Shown: piece after piece, positions 24,462 through 36,205 of the stretch
Layout: each line of letters starts with the position of its first letter
How positions within the stretch are numbered: the first letter of the stretch is position 1
From: Nomia melanderi
Lineage: Eukaryota > Arthropoda > Insecta > Hymenoptera > Halictidae
DNA length: 64,000 nt
Direction: 5' to 3'
Assembly (NCBI RefSeq): GCF_051020985.1
Contig: NC_135007.1
Coordinates: forward strand, 10,939,501-11,003,500
Position numbers and translations under genes: made by a program
The notes under the pieces: model-generated
What the model was told of the DNA's origin: nothing
The model's database searches: none
Seen by the model: the letters and a program-made list of their open reading frames with translations, nothing else

Positions 24462-24750
24462 AATTTTGTTTCGTTTCGAGAATATAACGAAACTCCTCTG
24501 GATTGCCATTGTTGTAGTTTTACTTTGATTTTGGGTATAAAACATTCACATAAAAATATTCTAATGACAAAATTATACTAATTGATTACGAAATTACGTA
24601 ATTAAACTCACGTAATTTTGTCTCGTTCGGAAAATTTAACAAAACTCCTTTGGATTGTCATTTTTGTAATTTTATGTCGATTTTGGTTTTGGGTATAGAA
24701 GATTCACACGGAAATATTCTAATAGAAAAATCATACTAGCATTTGGATAA
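24462..24750. repeat. Two-copy tandem duplication, period about 152 bp
   Basis: The segment around AACTCCTCTGGATTG (24491) recurs as AACTCCTTTGGATTG (24643). Both are followed by similar sequence through GGGTATA and ATATTCTAAT. The copies differ at many sites, so the duplication is old. No gene content. Confidence 0.75.
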
Positions 24751-25540
24751 GCGTAGACATTTTGGTTGCCAACACAAGGACCAAGCATCTTCCACCAAAA
24801 TCGTTCGGAAAAATCGAGAATAATTTGCAGGTTAGTCGTTGCCCGAACAAACGATTCGATTTCAAGTGAGACGCCCGCGGTTAAACAAAACTTCCGAGCG
24901 ACGTTCCGCAAACACGGTTCCTCCTCCGTCTTCCGCTACTTTCGCCCGGCTACAGTTGTAAAGTTGAAATTAATTTTTAAACCCGTCCCGCCGAGTCCGA
25001 CACATCCCCGGCTCCAGCGGGCCAACGGGAAAATAAATAAGAAGGAGGAAGCGAGAAGAAAAAAGGGGTAGGAGGTCGGCTTTGGAAATTAATCGAGGGT
25101 CTGCCGCGGAGATTATTGAACATTGTAAAAGTTTACTTTCGTTATCGAACTTCCGCCGACGATCTTAAGCTGCCGGCGTCCGCCGCGCTTTGACCATTTT
25201 ATTTCCATTTCAAAGGCTCATCTTCCTAACGAGTTTCTTTCGACGTTTCCACCGATTCCTCTCTCTCTCTCTTCTCCCTTCCCCCCACCCCCGCGAGTCT
25301 CTTTGATGTGTTTATTTTATAAATTACCGGCTCGCATTCCCGCGGGGAGATCGGATTGAAAATCGCGGCCCGAAACGCCTATCGTTCGAAAGTTATCAAT
25401 CGATTCGCGGTGACGTTTCCGTTATTTTTAGCCGGAAATACGAACGGCACCCGGCGATAATGCATTCCGCGGGATTGGACTGATAATGCGATCCGTTCGC
25501 GCAGACGCGACGCGCACTCCGAATTTATAATTTTCGAGTG
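24751..25540. other. Non-coding, no supported gene
   Basis: Moderately C+G-rich tract with a CT-rich run near 25261-25290. No gene or family repeat recognised. Confidence 0.5.
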
Positions 25541-26375
25541 TACACTGCCGGACAAAAGTTTCGGACCATTGTGTCCGTTAACGTCTTCAGAGCCGAATTC
25601 TTTTTGAGAACGAACATACGTGATTCTAGTTTTTCTTTGATTAAAGTTTACTTTGTCGCAACTTAGACGAGTTGAACAATCAAAGAGGCAGTTATCAGAG
25701 ACATACGAAGAAGTGTCTGTTCGATGGACGTTAGTGTTAAATTAAAATCAGTCGTTTTTGGAAACTTTGCTTGAGACTTCTTGTGTTTGATAATAGACCA
25801 CAGAAGAGTCTATACGTACTAGTTAAATATACACATTAACCAGTTAACTGTGGAATTTAGTTGGAAAAACCTCTCGTTCCGCGCGCAATAAAACCTAAAA
25901 ATGGCGCGTGTACTCGTCGAACGCGGGACGAATGCACGTAGAGTATATTTTAATGAAAGATCAAAGCGAAACAAAGAATTACATGTTTATGTGAAAAAAT
26001 AATGTAGTCAAAGACAGTTAACTGGTTAAAAAGGAAAGTGAGGAACACATTATTCAGAGTGTCTCGTATAAAGTTACTCAATTATCCCCTAAACTATTTA
26101 TTATAGACATAAATGTTTCAAGTAAAACTTAGTGATCCAAGAGGATGATTTCTTGATGGCCACAAATCTTATCTAGATGGTTTCGAGATGTCAAGGTGAC
26201 CTTGACTTCTTTAAATCGATCTGATATCTTTAAGTCTATAGTTACGTAGCAGATTACAAAGATGAATTCAACCACGTAAACGATGTTGGTACCCCAAGGT
26301 TATTACAGGTCAAATCATTTTTATAATTTCTAACACGTGTTGTCAAACATCCACAAACTTTTGACCGGCAGTGTA
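25541..26375. mobile_element. TA-flanked Tc1/mariner-like non-autonomous element (835 bp)
   Basis: Both ends lie at TA dinucleotides. The left end reads CACTGCCGGACAAAAGTTT; the right end reversed reads CACTGCCGGTCAAAAGTTT, 18 of 19 matching. This end sequence and TA target are typical of the Tc1/mariner group. No transposase-sized open frame exists inside, so it is non-autonomous or decayed. About 190 bp of its length is a separate TTAA element (K1, 25836-26029) inserted into it. Confidence 0.8.
25836..26029. mobile_element. TTAA element family K, copy K1 (194 bp), nested
   Basis: Starts TTAACCAGTTAACTGTGG and ends ACAGTTAACTGGTTAA: perfect inverted repeats of at least 16 bases including the TTAA target. 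It lies wholly inside the TA-flanked element 25541-26375, so it is the younger insertion. A related left end is at 38331. No coding capacity. Confidence 0.85.
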
Positions 26376-26978
26376 CGCGACAGCGAGCAATATTCGCGCG
26401 AAAGAGACAGTAGACGCGTCGAGCTTCATCGACTATCGGCCTCCGAAATACCGGTTGAATATCGTTATCGTATGACCATTAATAAATTGCAGCGGCGGAG
26501 TAGCGAAGTCGATGTTGCTATCGATAAGTTATCAGCAGTCTGCTTTGTCGCTCCTTGAATTCGCCGGGCACATAATTCGCGGAAAATTTATGCCGTTCGC
26601 CGCCGCAGGTGAACCGTTAAGATATATTAACGCAACGTTCGCAAGTACCGTGATATAATATACGTAATATTTTCCGTGTATATAGAAATTTACAGCTGGA
26701 GCGTTCGTATTAATTCGCGGCGCATTAATTACCGCCGACGGTGGCGGGAAATTAATGAAACCGTGAAAGGTTTCCCGAAGACAAATTTAGAGATTTGCGT
26801 AGTGTAATGTTGAATGTGTTTACCGACTGTTTGAGATGTATTTGACACGTGTCTAACGCGATCACTTTGCCATAAGAACCAAGCAAGCTATTCAATAATC
26901 AAATTTACTTTGTCACTAGTTAACTAAACTTTTGTTTAAGGTGGCAAGAATGAGATAAAAATGCGTTTACTCGGTTCA
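26376..26978. other. Non-coding, no supported gene
   Basis: Between two mobile elements; mixed composition, nothing recognised. Confidence 0.55.
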
Positions 26979-27329
26979 TTAACATTGAAACTACCGAACA
27001 GTCGAATTGACTTGAAATTTCTTTATAGAAATTCAAAGAGTGCATCTATTGAAACTTTGATTGATCCACAATTGAGTTTGCATATTGTTAAATTAATTGC
27101 TTTAATAATTCCTCAGAGAAACTTCTGTTTACCTTTTAATAATTGTAAAGGGAAGACATCAGGAATGTGTGACTTTGGCATCAATTGAAGCTTTAATTGA
27201 TCTACAATTTAGTTTGCGTATCGTTAAATTAATTGCTTTAATAATTCCCCAGAGAAACTTCTGTTAGCTTTTTAGTAATTGCAAAACGAGAAATCAGGAA
27301 TGCGTCATTTTGACCCGTTTACTAGTCAA
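26979..27329 (+). mobile_element. TTAA element family C, copy C2 with internal duplication (351 bp)
   Basis: Left end TTAACATTGAAACTACCGA matches C1. The right end, TTTACTAGTCAA, is a degraded form of the C right end. The interior holds two tandem copies of about 136 bp (AATTAATTGC at 27091 and 27227), explaining why it is longer than C1 (205 bp) and C4 (about 216 bp). A 75-codon open frame inside is not supported as a gene. Confidence 0.7.
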
Positions 27330-28067
27330 TCGAAAGTAACAAAGCTAACATCGAATTTTGTTAAACTTCCAGAACTATTTCTTATTCCATACCTTTCACA
27401 ACCATACACACCATAAATCAATTGTAAAATATAAAACCGTACAAACGATCGTACAATGCAAATATTATATTTCTAAAATCCGCAGTCAAGCAATTACGGT
27501 TGCGAACCGGCTCGCCCGGCTCGGCCGTTTCCGAGCGTTCCCGTCGATCCGTCAATACGACGACCTGTTTGTGGGAAGGGTACAGAATTTACAAACGGAA
27601 AAAGATGTGTGTCGGTGGAATTCGATGACATGCATGAACGCTCTCGAAGTCCGCTCTCGAATCGTGCTTCGGCCGGGCTCCTTCAAATGAATGTAATTTT
27701 CGACTTGGCATCGTGCCTCGTGTGTATGCGCTCGCAACGGTGGCGTGGGAACGGCAAGGTAAAGGGGTGGGCGTGTGTGGCCCCTAAGAGTGTCGAACTT
27801 TTACACGCTCGTGTGCGAAACCGGTCCACGGAACTGTGCGCAGAGATTGGCCCACTTCTCTATAAACGGGATTAATTTACCGAAAAGAATCGATTGACTC
27901 CGTAGAAAGTCGATTTATTCTACTCTCGCGTGCGATTCGATCGATCGATCTCGATAAACATTTTCACGCTAGTCGATTCAACACTTCATCTACGATACGT
28001 CTCAGACTCGCGGCGAAAGTCTCGAATAGAATTTCATATATGTTCATCGAATTCTTTAAAATCCAAA
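27330..28067. other. Non-coding, no supported gene
   Basis: Contains a C+G-richer block at 27480-27870 with short open frames; no recognised protein or repeat. Confidence 0.5.
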
Positions 28068-28281
28068 TTAACGAACGCCGCACGATTTTATAAAGCAAAA
28101 TACACAAAATGGAAAAAATATGATATTGAATCTTTCGATTGAATTGCATCATTATTGCACGTTCTTCTAGTTGAATGTCACGAGATTAGGCAGCCTTGTT
28201 TGTAATATAGAAATGTTTCCAAATAATCGTTTCATCGAGTGAACTACAGTAATTGAATTTGGTTGGCATTCAACGTGTTAA
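28068..28281 (-). mobile_element. TTAA element family B, copy B2 (214 bp, inverted)
   Basis: Starts TTAACGAACGCCGCACGA and ends GGCATTCAACGTGTTAA. Read in reverse it aligns with B1 along its length, including the ACAAAATGG-type segment near the end. Non-coding. Confidence 0.75.
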
Positions 28282-29641
28282 ATATTATATTTCTGTTATC
28301 AATTATACTGTCTTAAAATAATCAAAAGAATTATGGATAAATAGTTAAGAAAGAAACGACAGTGCAAAGAGTTGAATTAATAGAAAAGAAACCGACGAAA
28401 ATTGTCCTCGCCATTATCCGTGCAAGATGTCAGTGGAAATTTGATTCAGGTAACGGATAAGAGATGTTGAATGAAATTCGATTAGAATAAAACAGTATTC
28501 GAAGCTGATGAATAAGTAATCGATTGTATAGGAATCTGTTCGAGTAAGTGGTCGATCGAGTACAAATTTATTCGTCCGAGTAGAAAATTGAATAAGAATT
28601 TATTGGAATTCAATGGAGCGAGAGGAGTGTTGATTCGAAATGGTTTGCGCGGATATTTGAATAAATGGATAGAATAATTGGAAGATTGATAAGATTATCG
28701 AGATTACGAGATAAATATTAATAGTTGCACCGTAGAATGTTGTGCTTCGAACTTCCGTTAGAAAGACGTTATTTACGGAGATTCGTCGGAAGGTTCTAAG
28801 GGCCAATGAACAGGGAACAATTGTACCTCGGACGAGTATAAATAGAGCTTCGATACACGACGTAGGATTACCCCAATTAACCTTGTGCACTCCGAATTTC
28901 TTTTACATTTTTTTCGTCGATAACTCTGTATTATTACGATATTTTATTTGAAATGCATTTCGAGGAATAGTTAGTTTTCAGAGAGCGCAGTGTGGATGAT
29001 TCTTCTTACTAATGATATCGAAGATAACATAAAAATATAATTTATTTCAAAAATACCTTGACAGAGAATCACACCTGTAAATAAAATTGACATCACGCTC
29101 GACATAGGAGTGCAAAAGGTTAATAGATACGTCCCACAGCATTTCATGATGAGAGTAAATAAACGCCGGTCGTAAGAACGCTCGGTGCAAAGTGTCACGG
29201 TAATTGGCAACCAACAGACCTATCTTACCAGCTATTTTCTCTTTGAATAAAGCCATTTATCGCCTGCACAATTCTCACGCCATTTAGAGCTTATTCTTGG
29301 CCGCTCCTTCCACTGTTAATGTAGGTTTTTCGGGTCATCAGGTGCATCTACCATGTCGTTTAGACGATTTGTCGCTCGAACGTTTCGCGATCGTGGAACC
29401 AGGCGAGTCGATCGGGAACAAACTTGATTGATGACTGTTTCATGTTAAATCTGGAAGAATTCCCACTTTTTCCTCGAATGCACCGACGCGAAATACACTC
29501 TTCGCTTTTGCTGCAGCCTTCCTATTTCCATGGAGCTAGTCGTGGCTCTAAATACGAACGAATATTTCTAAAATCTAATTTCTAAGAATTAGACCAAATG
29601 TAAATGTATATTTCTAAAGATCTCATTAAACGGAAAGTTTA
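28282..29641. other. Non-coding, no supported gene
   Basis: AT-rich, short open frames on both strands without recognised domains; no family repeat found. Confidence 0.5.
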
Positions 29642-29807
29642 TTAACCCCTCGCCTTACAATAACGTGTCAGACTCGAAATTAAATATTATTCTTCTGTTA
29701 TCAATTATTATACTTTGCAGTAAAGATTGATTTTCCTTAAGAATTATTAACGTCAAAGTAGTTGCATCGATCGTAATTGAGAAATAAATTGTAGATCAAC
29801 GGGTTGA
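29642..29807 (+). mobile_element. TTAA element family D, copy D1 (about 166 bp), uninterrupted reference
   Basis: Starts TTAACCCCTCGCCTTACAAT and ends near CAACGGGTTGA. It aligns with the interrupted copies D2 (31022), D3 (32295) and D6 (60070). It keeps intact TTAA sites at 29737-29740 and 29747-29750, exactly where G (in D6) and E1 (in D3) are inserted. Non-coding. The right end is mutated (TTGA). Confidence 0.75.
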
Positions 29808-31021
29808 AGGAATGATAATTCGATAAATTTCTATTGCAGATCGAAATCGTTCGATTAATTGTATAGTTTTAGTAGAATTTCTTTGTACTCATTTATTCGG
29901 ACGTTTCGAATTTTGTCTCTAGTTCGAGATAAAGAGGATTTATTTAATTTAACATCCGTTTATGCGCGTGTTCGCGTTTGTGTGCCCTTTAGAGATCAGA
30001 ACGTCCGCCGTCGAAAGTAATTTTCAGAGTAATGCACGCATCAGAAATCACAGGGTAATGCAACGATCGTCATATTGCGCTGGCCTGGCGTCCGGCTATA
30101 GGAAGTCCGCTATCACTTACGCCAACTTTCCGTGCATTTTCCTCGGTCTGAACGTGTTAAGGACCGCGTTTCCTACTTACTTTGAATTCATATGCAGTAC
30201 GTTACTCGCTTCCCGAGCATAAATTTTCATATCAATTGGTTACGAAAATAAGACGGATTTCGTTTGCATAATTACGACAGAATCCCAAAAGTATTCCCTG
30301 CCGCTCCGTGGATTCTCTGCATCTTCGAACTTGTTGATATACACTATAACATTAATCCCTGCGATTTTAGTTACCACTCCATCTGCTTTATAATGATTTA
30401 TTACTTCGATTAACCCAAGGAAGGTGAACTGTTCGATAATTCGAAAGAAATGCGACGATTGAGAATACTGAGAATTATGTTAAAGTACTCGAGGAGGTAA
30501 TTAAAGTTACCATTACTTTCCTTCGCTCATTTATTTCGCAGGCTTTAATTCTCGTAAGCAGGACATACTGTGTACGGTGATAATTTCACACTCGTTCCGT
30601 GCAAGTCTCGCAGCGACGGGCATGACATATCGCAGTCAATTCCGCGCTCGTAATACGTACGATATCGTACTCTCTGGGGTAAAATTCAAGAGCTAGTTGT
30701 AAATTCTTCTAAATCTGGCGTGTATAAATTTCGAGGGAAATTCTGCGTTCCCTGCTCTGCGCAGTCGAAGAAGAAAATACGTATGCTTGATTTAAGTACC
30801 CGGACAGACTAGAGGAAATCTTCTTTGCAATTCTGGAAAATCGAAACTCTAAACACGTGAAGTTTCACGAATAGTCGGCACAGGAATTTTTATCCTTTTG
30901 AGAGAATAACTTTCTTCTCTACGCGGTGTCACGCTCGATGTCTGCCGTTTACATTAACTAAATCCATCTCTCTCCGTGCTCATCAATATGAAATCACTCG
31001 TAAAACAGTAACTTCTATTCT
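29808..31021. other. Non-coding, no supported gene
   Basis: AT-rich, a few short open frames, nothing recognised. Confidence 0.5.
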
Positions 31022-31460
31022 TTAACCGTTTGCTCTACAATATCGTGTCAGACTTGTAGCGAAGATTTCAAATAAAATTTGACAAATATAAATATCATTT
31101 CATTCTCCCAAGTTCGAATTGAATATTATTTTTCTACCATTCACCCTTAGCACTCCAGATGGTTTTGTAGTTTATCAGCAACTGCGACTAATTTTTATGG
31201 TATCTCCAGTGAAAATGAAAAATGCTATAACATCCCTTCGATCTTTTATTTTCCTTCTTAGTAGAAAATTTGGATGTGTAGAAAATCTATTAATTTCAGG
31301 GTAGTTTCTTTGATTCGTTAAAATATTTGATATAAGTGGTGCAATATTGCAGCCCACAGAGTTCAAAGGGTTAATTATAATACTTCTAAGTAAACGTAGA
31401 CATAGAATAAAATTTAACTTCTTCCATAATGAACTATGAACAATAAAATCTATTTGTTGA
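31022..31460 (+). mobile_element. TTAA element family D, copy D2, split by an insertion
   Basis: The left part (TTAACCGTTTGCTCTACAAT, then CGTGTCAGACTTG) matches D1 up to the insertion near 31140. After the insert, ATTATAATACTTCTAAGTAA resumes the D1 alignment (ATTATTATACTTTGCAGTAA). The right end is degraded, so 31460 is approximate. Confidence 0.6.
31140..31374 (+). mobile_element. A-like TTAA element nested in D2 (235 bp)
   Basis: Left end TTCACCCTTAGCACTCC and right end GAGTTCAAAGGGTTAA resemble family A ends, with the target TTAA mutated to TTCA on the left. The surrounding D2 sequence matches D1 continuously if this segment is removed. Short open frames on both strands are not supported. 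Confidence 0.6.
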
Positions 31461-32294
31461 GTGCAATTGGGAAAGCAGTTCTAGCAAACTGAAAATAAAG
31501 CGACACCTTCTCAGCGAATCGTTGAACGTTCACCTGTACTATGCCGAAATGAAAAATATTCAGGACAGAACGAGTTTTCAGACGTTCGCCGATCGATTAA
31601 AATGAGTCTCTATAATTAAATATGAAGCCCAGCTGCCGGGAATAGCTGTTCGCGTTCGGCGACGTGTGCTCCTCAGTGAATTTATATCGCATCGATCGGC
31701 ATTTAATTTCGGCGAGGCTGTTACCACGGAACAATCAGCGCGTCGAGAGTATTTTGCATATCGGACATGTGTATGCCTCTCGTCGAGGATACTTCGCGCG
31801 ATAAACTTATTCCGTGTCTGTTTGAATGATCGTCTGGCAGAGCCTTTGCGCTCTTACAGAAGAAGGGCGCTATAGCGGTTGAAGCTTTGCCAAAAACAGA
31901 GCTGATTCGATTCGGCGACAATGCCGGGATAAAGTCTGATACAATATTTCGGCGACTATCGCGCCCGGAGAGGAATAGGTTTATATTAGATAATGAAATT
32001 CCGGACGATGCAGCGCTCCGATTAACCTTCCACCTTCCGGCCTGTTTGAGTTCGGCTATACGCTCCGAGCTTTCCCGTACTTTGCCCCCTATAACCGAGA
32101 CTTTGTTTCAAATTGCGATGGAATCCGTATGGTGTACGGCGGATTACCCGCGAGATTGTTAAGGGAACGCGTATCCGAACCACTGACATTTATTCGTAAG
32201 CTGTAAAGTAAATTTCTGGAAAGAGAATTCGGAAGTTTGATAGTTTGACAATTATAACTCTTGCGAAATTATGATACACTTGCTATATTGTATA
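31461..32294. other. Non-coding, no supported gene
   Basis: Moderate C+G between 31600 and 32160, with two short overlapping open frames lacking recognised domains. Confidence 0.5.
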
Positions 32295-32765
32295 TCAACC
32301 CCTTGCTCTATGATTTATTTCTGAACTATAATGGACACGACCACTTTATCGTTGACACGTTGACCGCCACAGAAAACTTCAGCGTTTTATGTGTCATTTT
32401 TTCTTTTATAACGAAGATAAAAAGAAATGATTATCAACTATTTGGTACTATTCTTATGTTACATTATTATCTATTTATTTACGTTGAACACTTTTCTTGG
32501 ATGTCAGTTATCTTACGAGGTATAATTGTTTTCAAGTCACTCGGAAGATCCGGTCATCGGTGACCACCGTGACAGTCAACGTGTTAATAGTTTATCAGGA
32601 AAAGAAAAAATTTGGACGTTTGGTCTGAGTTTACTTGAAAGGTTACTGACAATGGAGAAATAATACTTAATTCAGATTTAAAAAAAATGAATAATACTTA
32701 GCTTTCTTCAATTCAGTTTAAAATTTTCGTGGCGAGTCTGACGATATTGTAAGTCAAGGGGTTAA
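32295..32765 (-). mobile_element. TTAA element family D, copy D3 (inverted), split by E1
   Basis: On the minus strand it begins TTAACCCCTTGACTTACAAT at 32765 and ends CAAGGGGTTGA at 32295. With E1 (32352-32587) removed it aligns with D1 to its right end, including GATAAAGTGGTCGTG against GTCAAAGTAGTTGCA. Non-coding. Confidence 0.7.
32352..32587 (+). mobile_element. TTAA element family E, copy E1 (236 bp), nested in D3
   Basis: Ends are TTGACACGTTGACCGCC and GGTGACCACCGTGACAGTCAACGTGTTAA. The near-palindrome GGTCATCGGTGACC lies at 32552-32565, close to the right end. It aligns with E2, E3 and, inverted, E4. Its target in D3 corresponds to TTAA 29747-29750 of D1. Confidence 0.8.
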
Positions 32766-34425
32766 AGTATTCAGAATTACTATTTTTACGGTTCCTCATT
32801 ATCTTCACGAGAGTATTTGATAATATCCGTCGTACCAATTATAATATTATCGAGTTCCCAATTCAACCTGTAATGATCCATTCCGTCACTCTAATCCCAA
32901 ACATCTGCGCACTGACGCGAATTATTACCAAATTCGCGTTTTAGTGGAGCAATCTCGATAGTATTCGAATCGATTAAAATGACATTAAGACGGGAACCTT
33001 ATTAACCTCCATTGAGGTTTTCGTTTTGTCGCGCCTCGCACATTCGCTTAACCAACGAACGGATAAAATCTATAATCGAATAATTACCGCCGTTATCCCA
33101 TGATAATGAAGGAACGGCAAGAAAAATATTTCACCGCGGTGGCGGGAAAGGTGTCGGAGCATCGGGGGATTACGTGAAATTGCCCCCGCCCCTCCCCTCC
33201 TCCGTGAAACCGTGTTCGGAATAAAATTTATTTCCCGACAAATTGAATGTTTGTCACGGTTTAATCGACTGTAAAAATCCCTGCGCTGGCTGGTTTGCGG
33301 AAAAATCATTGCCAAATTGTTCGCGATTCATGCGTTATGGGACTGTAATTCTTTGCCAGGTCTGCCTGTCTTCGCGTTCGAGTTGTTACATATGTGCCGC
33401 CGTTCTTTCCTAACGGAACACGTTCGTCCCTGCACGCTGGGATACGTGATCGAGCTTCTGCGACCGAGCGTCGCTAAGTAATTGAAAACACGATGCATTA
33501 TTCAATACTTTCGTCTGATTCGCAATTGAATAATTAGATCACAGACGCTTAGAGGAATTTTCGTGCTTCGAACCATCATTCAAGGGAAGCCATTGACAAC
33601 TCGGACTACTTTAATTTGATTTCATTCGCAGATGGACTAAACGTTGTTAACGAAAGTGTCCGTATTAAAATTCATCTATACGCGTTTACCAAATTCGAAT
33701 ATTTTAGATTTTAAATTATGCTTCACACGCAATTTCAGCTGGAGGTAATTAAATGAACGGATACGAAAAAAACGGTATGTTATATCGATCGGACTCGATG
33801 GGAGTAGTGTGCAATTGCTAGTTTTTGGTAAGAGAGAATTCTCATTAAAATACAACATCGATGATATAGGATATACATATATTCTCTAACGGCGTTGCTA
33901 AAAATGGAAATATTCAATTACCAGTCTGTCCGACTGAGAATAGTTCACCAACAGGATGGTTTTCTGTTTCTCGAAAAATCAGGGAACCGGATTGTTGCTC
34001 GAGAATTCGAACAATCTTACGATGGTTACCGAGATAATGAATTTATCCGCCGCTGTAAGCGAACTTTACGGGTTCGGTTCCTTCCGCGTTAATGGCGGGG
34101 AAACTTCGGATTCTCTTGCGATCAATTTAATATACGATTCCGAAGTTCGTAATTATGCGCAACTTACGCAATAGAATAATGTTCCCTCGCAGAAAGCAAG
34201 CTGCACCGAGCGAGCCGACTCAGACTCAATAACGTCTCGTCGTAAACTCTGCTGTGGCCTTTGGAGAACGCGTTTATCTCGTAACGAGTTACGCCAACCA
34301 AACGGATGCTCTGTTCTCGGTCGATTTCAGAAACAAATATCTTTCGTCGACAATTTTCGAATAGGTCGACAAGAAGAACCACCGACAATTCGCTCGACGA
34401 AACCGATCTGCCGCGGCGCGATTGA
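32766..34425. other. Non-coding, no supported gene
   Basis: AT-rich with a C+G-richer spot at 33100-33200; no gene or family repeat recognised. Confidence 0.5.
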
Positions 34426-34636
34426 TTAAATTGATTAGATCGGTTGAATAATTATGATTCGGTCAATTAAACGATGATACAAATATTTTTATATCATAGA
34501 CGATGCTGCCCAATGTTGTGACATTTGGCAAGATAAACGTGGAATAACGACAAAACGATTCAGTGAAATAATTTGATACGTTCGCTCCATTTTGTGTATC
34601 TTCCTACGTAAAATCGTGCGGCATTCGTCGCGTTAA
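34426..34636 (+). mobile_element. TTAA element family B, copy B3 (about 211 bp)
   Basis: The right half matches B1 closely and ends GTGCGGCATTCGTCGCGTTAA; the left half is more diverged (AATTATGATTCGGTCAATTAAACGATG-type alignment, left boundary less certain). Non-coding. Confidence 0.6.
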
Positions 34637-34975
34637 TTGATATTCGAGTTTCGAACGTTCCCGAATTTGTCGAGAAATCTCCCGTTCGAGAACGAAGTGA
34701 ATTGTTGTAAATCAACTCACGAATTCTTTCTTCCAAGAAAGGAATATAACCTTTAAGATCAATGTCGCTAGGATTGTGCGACAGAAAGGTTCCACGTCTG
34801 ACCACAGTTAGCTCGATCTACTTGCTAGTCACTTCTGTCACCATTCGATTTAAATGCTGAGTGCGTCTGGCTATGTACAGTCTACATCTACTTGCCGTGT
34901 ATTTCTACCCATATTCACACTGCTACTGCTACAACCGAATTCAAAGAATTTATTCATATGCCCTTAAATAATATA

Positions 34976-35095
34976 TTAACGTTGAATGCCATGGCATTCG
35001 AATTTCTATGATTCACTCTATTAAACTGTGACTATTTGAAAACATTTCTATATTATTAATAACATCACCTAATGCAGCGGCATTCAGCAATGTAA
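34976..35095 (+). mobile_element. TTAA element family B, copy B4 (about 120 bp, internally shortened)
   Basis: Starts TTAACGTTGAATGCCATGGC and ends GCGGCATTCAGCAATGTAA; the interior matches B1 (ATTTGAAAACATTTCTATATT) but much is deleted. The right target is mutated to GTAA. Confidence 0.65.
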
Positions 35096-35783
35096 AAGTA
35101 CAATAACAATAACCGAATTCAACAGTGATTCAATATTATATCTTTCTCTGTTTCGCGTAATTTAGAACCTGTAACGAAGAAATCCGATGAGATTGATCAA
35201 ATTTCACTTCCCCCAGGTAGAACAACGAAACCTTAATAATAATAATCTTCATAACGAACCTAATAACATCTCAACGATCGGGATTAACCAAAAATTCCAT
35301 TAATTCCTTCGCCGTGGCTCGCGTTACGAAGTCGAAGAATGTTCGGCCCGTTATTTCGCGTTTCCCTGACGATTTCAGGAATCTGCGTCCGCGGGCGGCG
35401 GGGAGGGGCCAACGAAACCTATCGCGATTCGGTTTTTCCGTCAAATTTGCCTTGGCCGGGTATAATTGGCATTATTGATTCGAAACGGGACGCTTTATCG
35501 CGAATAGTTTGCCAGAACGAGGCGTGCGCGCGGCGCGGCAGATAGTCAGGCCCTTTATCGTCGAACGGTGCCTCGCCGGCTCCTCGCAGAACAACGAAAG
35601 AGACAAAGGGAATCGATAAACGGTGTCGATATCGCGACGTATTCGCCTGAAACCGTTGTAACGAAGCCGGGCCCCGCGTATTCGACACGCGGGGATCCGT
35701 CCGATTTCAGCGCCGTCGGCGCGGAATCGCGCCCGTTCGGAGATATCCGCGACGATTTGCATAATGCGCGCCTTATGCAAATC
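35096..35783. other. C+G-rich non-coding region
   Basis: CpG-rich from about 35330, with overlapping open frames on both strands (up to 153 codons at 35472-35933 minus) and no recognised domain. Possibly regulatory; nothing specific supported. Confidence 0.45.
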
Positions 35784-36205
35784 GGGGCTGCACCCCACGT
35801 CGGCCGAGACGTCGGAACGTCTTGAGCAGCCTAGCGAGAAATCACGCGGCGAAATTTTCCGTGGAAATTGTTGATCGCCGGTGTTTAACCGTGCCCTGCC
35901 GGTTTTCTTTTGCAATTGATAGGGAAAAATCATAGAAGTTTGTCGAAATGATTGTGAATATTGTAATAATGGGATTTTCTAAGTTTCTATAGTGATTCAT
36001 CGTGGGCTGCATCCCGGTTGGCCGAGACCTGTCGAAACGTCTTGAGCCTAGCGAGAAATCACGCGGCGAAATTTTCCGTGGAAATTGTCGATCGCCGGTG
36101 TTTAACCGTGCCCTGCCGGTTTTCTTTTACAATTGATAGGGAAAAATCATAGAAGTTTGTCGAAATGATTGTGAATATTGTAATAATGGGATTTTCTACG
36201 GTTCA
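35784..36205. repeat. Recent two-copy tandem duplication, period about 217 bp
   Basis: Copy 1 starts at GGGCTGCACCCC (about 35785), copy 2 at GGGCTGCATCCC (about 36004). The core from GAAATTTTCCGTGG (35851 and 36068) through TGGGATTTTCT differs at very few positions, so the event is young. The copies differ mainly at the junction (GAGCAGCCTAG against GAGCCTAG). Not coding. Confidence 0.9.

Noticed and set aside
34426..34805. 81-codon minus-strand frame with NATNAARFYVGRYTKW similar to a peptide encoded near 28142
   Set aside because: The shared peptide lies in the homologous ends of B3 and B2 transposable elements, so it reflects element sequence and not a gene family.
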